Shown here one piece after another: positions 57,035 to 63,122 of a stretch of 64,000 bases of DNA. The notes under the pieces were generated by a model. That model had not been told where the DNA came from. It did no database searches and worked only from the letters and a program-made list of their open reading frames with translations. Within the stretch, counting starts at the first letter, position 1. The number at the start of each line of letters is the position of its first letter. The DNA comes from Schinkia azotoformans LMG 9581 (lineage in GTDB: Bacteria; Bacillota; Bacilli; Bacillales; Bacillaceae_J). The stretch is from positions 62,001 through 126,000 of the forward strand of contig NZ_AJLR01000048.1 of assembly GCF_000307855.1 (NCBI RefSeq), in the 5' to 3' direction. The position numbers and the translations under genes were made by a program.

Positions 57035-57158
57035 CCATAGCAACCTCTATAAATTTCTTTATGTCAAGTTCCCCAACGTCAGTAGCTTTTCCTATTCCCT
57101 CAACAATAACTGTTTTATCATCAACAACAATAACTTTACCCTCATTCTGTTTAGTCAT
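57012..57158 (-). CDS. Small hypothetical protein, 48 residues
   Basis: MTKQNEGKVIVVDDKTVIVEG at the N-terminus, then GIGKATDVGELDIKKFIEVAMGLPSFWR: a mixed beta/alpha pattern, no Cys and no membrane segment. AAGGACGG lies nine bases before the ATG, and a terminator overlaps the stop, so it looks like a complete transcription unit. It is the gene nearest to the left junction of the element, a place where directionality factors or regulators often lie. No family recognised. Confidence 0.6.
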   Translation of the reverse strand: MTKQNEGKVIVVDDKTVIVEGIGKATDVGELDIKKFIEVAMGLPSFWR

Positions 57159-57482
57159 GTTGTAACACCGTCCTTAATGCAGTTTATGAGTTTCATAGAT
57201 TGTCAGATAACCAACCCAAAAAATTAGGAAAGGTTAGAGTTGATCTACACTTAGGTACTTGCAATTAAGGACAGAAAAAGGACATTAAAAATAAAAAAAT
57301 TTAAAAACCAGCCGATATTCCGTAGGGGTTTCCTAAACTATATAGTAGACAAGTAGTGGAGAGGTTTCTGCTGGACTTCTCTACACACCTTTCTTGTTTG
57401 ATTAGGTTTGGGGTTAAGTGGGGCTTTAATTGCCTCGCCTTTTTATTTATCTTTCTAATTCTAAAAAATAGAGGTGAAAACA
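57159..57482. other. Non-coding leader region between two divergent element genes
   Basis: About 324 bases without a convincing gene. It contains GGGGC and GCCTC pairing around TTTAATT and followed by CGCCTTTTTATTTAT (57,433-57,456), terminator-like and just before the XRE gene. It also contains a GTGGAGAG...CTTCTCTAC imperfect hairpin (57,356-57,391). Together they resemble an attenuator leader. No clear -35/-10 pair. Confidence 0.4.
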
Positions 57483-57761
57483 ATGTACACAGTGAATAGT
57501 CGCTTACCTTACAATCAAGAATTTGACCACCGCTTTATTAAATATGTGCGTCATTCTAGGAACTTAACTTTAGATAGGTTTAGCCCTTATATGGGTGTAG
57601 ACAAAAGCACCATAGCAAAACTTGAAAAGGGGCAACTGGATTTTACGCCTTACTATGAAACTAAGCTAAAAGAGGCTATTAAAAGGCTTCAAATTAGCAA
57701 TATTGAACTGGTGTCAATCCGTAACATTATTGAAAGCAAAGAAAGGAAAGGGTACAGGTGA
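57483..57761 (+). CDS. XRE-family helix-turn-helix protein
   Basis: A 92-residue protein with a lambda-repressor-like fold: FIKYVRHSRNLTLDRFSPYMGVDKSTIAKLEKGQLDF (about residues 18-54) gives the helix-turn-helix. The ATG at 57483 is preceded by GAGGTG; the GTG nine bases earlier is part of that site. It overlaps the next small ORF by 4 bases. First gene of a rightward cluster (57.5-59.9 kb) and probably its regulator. Confidence 0.75.
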   Translation: MYTVNSRLPYNQEFDHRFIKYVRHSRNLTLDRFSPYMGVDKSTIAKLEKGQLDFTPYYETKLKEAIKRLQISNIELVSIRNIIESKERKGYR

Positions 57762-57847
57762 TAGGACTTTTATTAGCAGTAACCGCACTAAAGGTATTTG
57801 ACTTAGTGATCAATCGTGAAAGAAATCAAGAATTTAAATCAATGTAA
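57758..57847 (+). CDS. Possible 29-residue membrane peptide
   Basis: GTG start overlapping the preceding TGA by 4 bases, after GGAAAGGG. One hydrophobic segment (IGLLLAVTALKVFDLVI) and a charged tail (NRERNQEFKSM). The coupling and the ribosome site favour translation, but the size leaves doubt. Confidence 0.45.
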   Translation: MIGLLLAVTALKVFDLVINRERNQEFKSM

Positions 57848-57864
57848 AAGGAGATTAACAGACA

Positions 57865-58488
57865 ATGGCAAAGGTAAAAGATTTATTTGTTGAGACTAAG
57901 AAGGTTGTAAAGGAATATAAAAAACAAGCTGAGGCATTAGAGGCACAGGAACAGGAATTAAAGATGGAACTAACTGTGCTACATTCTGATATGAACGCTA
58001 TTTTTCTTGACATGGAAAACGCTGATCTTAGTGACAAGATTTATCTAAAAATGAAAGTGAAAGAAATTACTTCAAAAGCGGAAATTATTGAAACTATGTT
58101 GGAGGAATTAGCGGAAACCAAAGAGGAATTAAAATTACAGTTCGTTCCCCTATTCCAGCAAGCACTAAGGGAAGATAGAAAAGCCCTTAATGAATATGAA
58201 GTCACTTCAATAGCTGAAAAATACCGTTATTTAATGCTTACTGAAATTGCTGATCTAGGGAAACAAATGCAAAGCCAATATAGAGAAATTTCCCCTGACA
58301 TTTATGAAGTATTTGAAGATCAAAAAGTAAGAGAAGAATTTCCACGACTAGAACACTCTTTTCATCAAGATCAATACAGACCGTTTTTCAGTTGGTTTGA
58401 ACAGTCTGTTGTTTCAAAGAATGAAGTTTTATCCGCTACTCGTGGCAACCTTCCTGAACACCTAAAAACACCAAAGGACGTGAAATAA
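57865..58488 (+). CDS. Coiled-coil hypothetical protein
   Basis: A 207-residue, very charged protein. The first two thirds are predicted coiled coil (for example KEYKKQAEALEAQEQELKMEL and ETMLEELAETKEELKLQF). The C-terminal part has aromatic residues (HSFHQDQYRPFFSWFEQS). An AAGGAG sequence lies upstream of the ATG. One base separates it from the next gene, so they are in an operon. No family recognised; phage and plasmid proteins of this kind are common. Confidence 0.7.
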   Translation: MAKVKDLFVETKKVVKEYKKQAEALEAQEQELKMELTVLHSDMNAIFLDMENADLSDKIYLKMKVKEITSKAEIIETMLEELAETKEELKLQFVPLFQQALREDRKALNEYEVTSIAEKYRYLMLTEIADLGKQMQSQYREISPDIYEVFEDQKVREEFPRLEHSFHQDQYRPFFSWFEQSVVSKNEVLSATRGNLPEHLKTPKDVK

Positions 58489-58489
58489 T

Positions 58490-58738
58490 ATGAATTTAAC
58501 TAGCATTGTAAAACCTGAAATCTTAGAGGAACTTAAAAAAGGGAATACGGAGGTTTTAAAAGGACTTCCCCCTGTTTTAGCTATGCAATATGGTTTAGCC
58601 TTATCAAGCGACTATAAAGAAAAATCCCCTATCAATGACGAGGAATTAAACAAGGCTATGTTAGACCGTCTTAAAGATAGTGGAGTAAAAGAAAGATTAA
58701 CAAAACAAATTGAAGAAGGCGAAAAGGTCACTGAATAA
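58490..58738 (+). CDS. Hypothetical protein, 82 residues
   Basis: A soluble, helical protein starting MNLTSIVKPEILEELKKGNTE and ending LTKQIEEGEKVTE. Follows the coiled-coil gene by one base. No motif recognised; base composition and spacing fit a real gene in the same operon. Confidence 0.6.
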   Translation: MNLTSIVKPEILEELKKGNTEVLKGLPPVLAMQYGLALSSDYKEKSPINDEELNKAMLDRLKDSGVKERLTKQIEEGEKVTE

Positions 58739-58776
58739 CAGTGATCTTTTTTCTTTATCTAAAGGAGATCAATACA

Positions 58777-59148
58777 ATGGCTTTACTAGACAAACAAACG
58801 TTAAACAAGGTTAAAACACTATGTAAAACAACTTGCTGTAATTATATAGACGGTGGCTGTATATTAACAGATTCCCCTTGTGACTACTTCACTAAAGCTG
58901 GTGGCAGTATTTCTTGTGATTGGTTTGAACAGTGCGTACTACCCAATGACAGTGATCTAAAAAAGGCTTATGAAGAACAGCATGGAATTAGCTACACAGA
59001 AACGGAAATAGGCAAGTATAGCCGAATTTGTAAAGCCTGTTCTAACCACTTTAAAACGGATTCTAAGAACACTTTAACGTGTAGTGATGAATGTAGAAAA
59101 GCACTAAGGAAAAAGACCAATAATGCCTATTATTTAAGACAAAGTTAA
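58777..59148 (+). CDS. Cys_rich_VLP-type protein
   Basis: A 123-residue protein with about fourteen cysteines. The N-terminal part (CKTTCCNYIDGGC, then SISCDWFEQCVLP) carries the CVLP sequence that gives the Cys_rich_VLP family its name. The C-terminal part has a zinc-finger pattern (CKACSNHFKTDSKNTLTCSDECRKALRKK). AAAGGAG precedes the ATG. This family is typical of plasmids and conjugative or mobilizable elements of Firmicutes, which supports a mobile origin of this region. Confidence 0.78.
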   Translation: MALLDKQTLNKVKTLCKTTCCNYIDGGCILTDSPCDYFTKAGGSISCDWFEQCVLPNDSDLKKAYEEQHGISYTETEIGKYSRICKACSNHFKTDSKNTLTCSDECRKALRKKTNNAYYLRQS

Positions 59149-59265
59149 ACGCTGAAACCCTTGATATTACTGGATTCTTTCCTATCAAAATGAAGTGCCT
59201 AATAGTATTACACCTGAACCCCTATTTTTAAGGGTAACAAAGTCTTAAAAAGGAGAATAAACACT

Positions 59266-59649
59266 ATGAATAGATCAGAATTTGAAGCTAAATTAAATGA
59301 GGTTTATGGCGGTACAGTAAAGCCCTTAAACAGCTATATAAATGAACGTGCTACCCTTTGTTTTAAGTGTGAACAGTGCGGTTTAAAGTTCTTTGGTAAG
59401 CCTAGTCATATTGTAGGCAAGGAACACCAGCGTCATGAATGTGGTATGCCTTACGGTGATCATTATGGTGAAAGGTTAACTAAGGTAAGTGTCACACATA
59501 ACAGAAAGAAAAATAAGAGTGCAGTAATAAAGCCTGAGGAATTTAATCGTTTGATTTGGGAAGATTACAGCTATCAACAAATAGCCCAAGAACTTCAAGT
59601 AAACCCAAACATAATAAAGGATTACTTTAAGGACGAGGGGCTGATCTAA
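59266..59649 (+). CDS. Hypothetical zinc-ribbon/HTH protein
   Basis: A 127-residue protein with a zinc-ribbon-like CFKCEQCGLKF...HRHEC-type pattern (about residues 26-52, CxxCxxC then HxC) and a C-terminal helix-turn-helix-like segment (FNRLIWEDYSYQQIAQELQVNPNIIKDYF, about residues 95-123). AAAGGAG before the ATG. It shares one base with the next gene. Could be a DNA-binding regulator; no family recognised. Confidence 0.65.
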   Translation: MNRSEFEAKLNEVYGGTVKPLNSYINERATLCFKCEQCGLKFFGKPSHIVGKEHQRHECGMPYGDHYGERLTKVSVTHNRKKNKSAVIKPEEFNRLIWEDYSYQQIAQELQVNPNIIKDYFKDEGLI

Positions 59650-59861
59650 TGGAATTAAAGCTATTTGCTGTTAGTCTTAGAGGGCGTAAAGCCTATAAGG
59701 ATGAAGCTGGCACTCTTTATTTAGAATGTACAAGCTGTCAATCAATAAAAAACCACTATAACTTTACTAGGGATAAAAAAGGTTTTCAGGGTAAAAACTC
59801 AGGTTGTCTTGAATGTAGGAACGAACTGAATAAACGTTATAGAATGAGGGCTAAAGGATAA
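59649..59861 (+). CDS. Small zinc-finger-like protein
   Basis: A 70-residue basic protein with a CxxC...CxxC pattern (CTSCQSIKNHYNFTRDKKGF, then CLECRNELNKRY), as in small HNH-associated or phage zinc proteins. The ATG overlaps the preceding stop by one base. Last gene of the rightward cluster. Confidence 0.65.
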   Translation: MELKLFAVSLRGRKAYKDEAGTLYLECTSCQSIKNHYNFTRDKKGFQGKNSGCLECRNELNKRYRMRAKG

Positions 59862-59885
59862 TTTAATTCCTAAAGCCCTTCTTTT

Positions 59886-60092
59886 TTAGTCCTCAAAATC
59901 CTCAGGATATAAAGCCCTGTACCTTTCCTCGTCTCCATACATAGCCTCATAATTTAACCTAGCTATTTCCTCTTTTGATATTGGCTTTCTTCCAAAGTGT
60001 TCATATGATAGCCAATTCAAAAATTTAATTCTTTCACCGTTGTCCATATCTTTCATGTATTGAATCATTTCATCACAACTCTTTTTAGTCAT
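59886..60092 (-). CDS. Hypothetical protein, 68 residues
   Basis: Acidic helical protein (MTKKSCDEMIQYMKDMDNGER, then FLNWLSYEHFGRKPISKEEIARLNYEAMYGDEERY). ATG 60092 has GGGGGAAG before it. A promoter with an extended -10 lies upstream. Convergent with the gene cluster on its left. No family recognised. Confidence 0.6.
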   Translation of the reverse strand: MTKKSCDEMIQYMKDMDNGERIKFLNWLSYEHFGRKPISKEEIARLNYEAMYGDEERYRALYPEDFED

Positions 60093-60157
60093 AGCAGCTT
60101 CCCCCAAAAAGTTTTGAAAAAATCCCGCAAAAATTTTTTTGTCAATTTCTATATTTC

Positions 60158-60166
60158 ATTATAGCA
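60158..60166 (-). promoter_or_regulatory. Extended -10 promoter element
   Basis: On the minus strand TGCTATAAT, an extended -10 (TGnTATAAT), about 70 bases before the 68-residue gene. No matching -35 box is seen. Confidence 0.5.
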
Positions 60167-60194
60167 AAAACTTGAACCACCCCCTATATTTAAA

Positions 60195-60263
60195 AGGGCT
60201 GTACAGCGAATTTAATAGGGTTACTATACGTCAAGTAAAAGTTAATTCGCTTAGAATAGCCCT
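60195..60263. repeat. Interrupted inverted repeat
   Basis: AGGGCT + AGCGAATT (60,195-60,212) and AATTCGCT + AGCCCT (60,244-60,263) are complementary in two blocks, giving a roughly 70-base hairpin with small internal loops. It could be an RNA structure, an origin or a protein site. Confidence 0.6.
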
Positions 60264-60371
60264 CAGCAACACAACTATTTGACAAATAACTATAAATGTG
60301 GTATTTAGTCCTTTCTCACTACCATTTGTTACCATACAATGTTTTAAAAATGGTGTGTATTTAGTTTAAGT

Positions 60372-60430
60372 ACCAGACGAGGGGGTTTTAGGGGGGTCTC
60401 CCCCATAGGGTATGGGGTATATGGGTTGGG
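60372..60430 (+). other. G-run cluster: hairpin and G-quadruplex motif, possible oriT
   Basis: GGGGG TTTTA GGGGGG TCT CCCCC followed by GGG TAT GGGG TATAT GGG TT GGG (60,408-60,430). The last part fits the four-run G-quadruplex pattern. The G-run/C-run hairpin resembles sequences found at transfer origins, but no relaxase is visible. Confidence 0.5.
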
Positions 60431-60700
60431 CTGTGGTTTGGTTCTGATCTTAGGGGTGTGCTGGTGGCGGTGCGGTCGTGCTGTTATGTTCTTTTCTTTG
60501 TTTCTTTTCTTTGTTCATTCGTTCGCTGTTGTCTTACCTGTTGCCTCGTGCTGTTGTCCTTGCCTTGCCTATGTCCTTCCCTTGCCTCGTGCTGTGTGGT
60601 TGCCCTGTGTCTATGTCTACGCCTTGCCCTTCCTTGCCTATTCCCTTGCCTGTATCAGTGCTGTATGGCTGTCCTGTGGGCTGTGGTAGGGTGTTAGTAT
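60421..60700. other. Adenine-poor, T/C/G-rich tract without supported gene
   Basis: By my count about 12 adenines in the 240 bases from 60,421 to 60,660, in a genome that is A/T-rich. TTGCC, CCTTGCC and GTGCTGT recur. All three plus frames stay open, because stop codons need A; no ribosome site, codon pattern or protein feature supports translation. Confidence 0.6.
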
Positions 60701-60926
60701 TATCCCTATTATTATGTTAGTGCTTTATGGTATAGCCCTATATAGCCCACTTATTTTAGGGTGTACTTATGATAGTCACTTTTGATTGAAGCCTATTCCC
60801 TATTCTTGCGGTGCTGTTAGTGGTCAATCAATAGTGATGGCTTTTGATTGATGATATTAAATCTTAACTTATTTAACTTTTAATATGATGAACTTTAAAT
60901 ACAATTTGTTATTAGATTATCCAAAT
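60701..60926. other. Non-coding region before the methyltransferase gene
   Basis: No convincing gene. TTTTGATTGA occurs twice, and TCAATCAA and TTGATTGA form an inverted repeat (60,825-60,851). The rest is A/T-rich. Confidence 0.45.
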
Positions 60927-60954
60927 AAAATAAACCGCCTTTTTTAAGGGCGGT
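60925..60954 (-). terminator. Terminator of the methyltransferase gene
   Basis: ACCGCC and GGCGGT pair around an A-rich loop and are followed on the minus strand by TTTATTTTATTT, after the methyltransferase stop. Confidence 0.65.
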
Positions 60955-60966
60955 CACAAAAGAACT

Positions 60967-62709
60967 TTATAAACTTTCAACTCCGAACGCTAAAGCAGTG
61001 AGATTTTCAATTTGGTTTTCTATCTCAATTTTTCTATCATCATTTGGATTTTGGAGTACTATTTCCCTAACAAGTTCAATTATTTCTTGTGAATAATTCG
61101 ATTCAGGATTTGGTAATGGATACTTATTAACATACTGAGTTAAATAACGTCTTCTACCAGCGTATAGCTTATTATTAAATGCAATATCGTGGTAATTAGT
61201 CATATACTTGGTGTTTGATATTCCTAAAATTAAAAAGAGTATATCATTATTATTTTCTTCCTTTGGAATTATCCAGTAACAATTACCATCAATACAACAA
61301 CCTTCATCTTCATAAAAGAATTTAGGTTCAGGACTTATATCTGGAAAAACTATCTTTGGTAATGCCCAATGATCAGGGTTTTGAGGAACCCAAATTTCAT
61401 ACCAATTTCTTTTTGCTTTTATTACATATTTTCTTCCCTCTAATGTTTCTCTATGTGTTTCAAGATAAGCAAGTGCACGAGGATATTTGGAAAAATCAAT
61501 AGCTTTTTTCTTGCCATTTACATTTTCATGTGTGTATAAAACTTTTTGGTTCGGCATTCTTTCTAATGGACGCCATTTTGAAGCATGGTCTGTTGATAAT
61601 AAAGGTTTTAAAACTTCATTCTCTGGTTTTATTTCATCAGGAAGTTCTTCCCACGTCGATTTAATAAAAACCTTATCTGCTGTTGTCTTAATTCCAACTT
61701 TAACATCACATAAATCTTGAATAGTACAAAAAGAATTATTATTGATATTAGTAATCCAGTTATATTCTTCATCTGTTGCCATTACCCACGGTTCTTTAAA
61801 ACTTTCAGGTACTATCAATTTCCCACAGGAAACAGAATAAAACTTTTCATCTACATTGAAAACACCTGTATTTGATGATTCTAATAACTCAAATAATGTT
61901 TCAAATTTTATTGTACCTTTAGTCTTACTAGGATCAGTTTCTTCATAAATTTTATAAAAATTTGCTGGGGTTGTTTGACGAATACCCTTATTTTCTTTTT
62001 TTCTCCCGAAAAAGATTGCTGGAAGAACAGCTGCACTAAATAATTTTGTATCTCCTAAATCCATTATTTCAATAATATCGTAATTTTCAGCTAAGAATTG
62101 TCTTATTGATTCCCCACTACTATTTGCTAAATATTTATTCGAGGTAATTACTCCTATGAGACCGCCAGGCTTTAATTGTAAAGTCATAGCTACTAAAAAG
62201 GCATGGTATAAATCTACTCTACCCTTTAAATTAAATAATTTTGCTAATTTTTGTGCCCTATCTGCACCTAAAACTTGTGTTCTTACATAAGGGGGATTGG
62301 CAATAATTAAATCAACAGGTTCAATTTTAGAAAGTTCGTCTTCAAATAAGGAAAGATTATCTTCTAAATCTACCATTTCTAAAAAATCACCGGCAGTTAA
62401 TTTAGCGTCATTTATCCCCATTTCATTAAGTCTAAAATCAGCCTCTTTAATTGCTTCCTTATCTTCATCTATCCCAATAAGTTCAATGTTATCAATGTTA
62501 TTAAATTTTGCAATTCGATTTAAAGAAAGCAATAATTCTCCATCCCCACATGAGGGATCTAAACCTCTAATTTTCTTAGTTCCTGATATTCCACTTTTTT
62601 TAAGTTCATTTATTAGTCTTTTTGCAATTATATCTCCTAAATCTGTGGGTGTGTAATGTGCCCCTGTTTCCTTTTGTTTAATTAACATTTCTTCTATTGT
62701 TAATTCCAT
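60967..62709 (-). CDS. Type II N6-adenine DNA methyltransferase
   Basis: A 580-residue gamma-class methyltransferase. Motif X is GAHYTPTDLGDIIAKRL, motif I is LDPSCGDGELLLSL (about residues 50-63), and the catalytic motif IV is IIANPPYVRTQ (about residues 135-145). A C-terminal target-recognition part (about 300-560) resembles TaqI/Eco57I-type specificity regions. It should methylate adenine and protect host DNA from the endonuclease encoded to the right. Transcribed divergently from the controller gene. Recognition sequence cannot be read from the protein. Confidence 0.9.
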   Translation of the reverse strand: MELTIEEMLIKQKETGAHYTPTDLGDIIAKRLINELKKSGISGTKKIRGLDPSCGDGELLLSLNRIAKFNNIDNIELIGIDEDKEAIKEADFRLNEMGINDAKLTAGDFLEMVDLEDNLSLFEDELSKIEPVDLIIANPPYVRTQVLGADRAQKLAKLFNLKGRVDLYHAFLVAMTLQLKPGGLIGVITSNKYLANSSGESIRQFLAENYDIIEIMDLGDTKLFSAAVLPAIFFGRKKENKGIRQTTPANFYKIYEETDPSKTKGTIKFETLFELLESSNTGVFNVDEKFYSVSCGKLIVPESFKEPWVMATDEEYNWITNINNNSFCTIQDLCDVKVGIKTTADKVFIKSTWEELPDEIKPENEVLKPLLSTDHASKWRPLERMPNQKVLYTHENVNGKKKAIDFSKYPRALAYLETHRETLEGRKYVIKAKRNWYEIWVPQNPDHWALPKIVFPDISPEPKFFYEDEGCCIDGNCYWIIPKEENNNDILFLILGISNTKYMTNYHDIAFNNKLYAGRRRYLTQYVNKYPLPNPESNYSQEIIELVREIVLQNPNDDRKIEIENQIENLTALAFGVESL

Positions 62710-62804
62710 TATTAACCTCCTAAGTGCTTGTACACTAAAGGAATTGTACCACAGTTTTAAGGGCTTTTGAAATCAATACATAAATTTCCTACAACAGAAA
62801 ATGC

Positions 62805-62832
62805 TACTTATAGTCTGTCGACACATAGTCAT
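62805..62832 (+). promoter_or_regulatory. C-box operator of the restriction-modification system
   Basis: ACTTATAGTC TGTCGACAC ATAGTCAT: two symmetrical half sites (ACTTATAGT and ATAGTCAT). It is very close to the C-boxes of PvuII-type systems, which use ACTTATAGTC and TATAGTCA. It lies 20 bases upstream of the controller gene, where C proteins first activate and then repress their own and the endonuclease gene. Confidence 0.78.
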
Positions 62833-62852
62833 CACTAAAGGAAGATTTTAGT

Positions 62853-63122
62853 ATGAAAGCTATAAAAAATTCAAATAAAGATTTCCTTTTACAAATAGGG
62901 CAAAAAATTAGATTTTCACGAGAACAAAAAGGATGGTCACAGGAAACTTTATCTTTTAATTCACAACTTCACCGTACATATATCGGTGCTGTGGAACGAG
63001 GTGAAAGAAACATCTCCATTTTGAACTTAAAAAAAATCGCAGAGGCATTGGGTGTTCAGATTACTGATTTATTTCCCCAACAAGAAACAAAGCAGAAAGG
63101 AAAAAACAATAATGCGGATTGA
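62853..63122 (+). CDS. Controller (C) protein of the restriction-modification system
   Basis: An 89-residue XRE-type DNA-binding protein, of usual C-protein length. The helix-turn-helix is in WSQETLSFNSQLHRTYIGAVERGERNISILNLKKIAEALGV (about residues 28-68), typical of C.PvuII/C.BclI-like proteins. It has its own C-box just upstream and overlaps the endonuclease gene by 11 bases. It should delay endonuclease production until methylation is complete when the system enters a new cell. Confidence 0.9.
   Translation: MKAIKNSNKDFLLQIGQKIRFSREQKGWSQETLSFNSQLHRTYIGAVERGERNISILNLKKIAEALGVQITDLFPQQETKQKGKNNNAD

Noticed and set aside
56935-57165. Plus-strand open frame of 76 codons after cotJC
   Set aside because: It is antisense to the better supported 48-residue gene and its terminator, and shows no CotJC similarity.
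57301-57483. Minus-strand open frame of 60 codons
   Set aside because: It lies in the hairpin-rich leader of the XRE gene, has no ribosome site and no recognisable protein pattern.
60426-60720. Three overlapping open frames of 79-87 codons on the plus strand
   Set aside because: They exist because the tract has almost no A. They have no ribosome site, and their products are improbable strings of Cys, Leu and Val.
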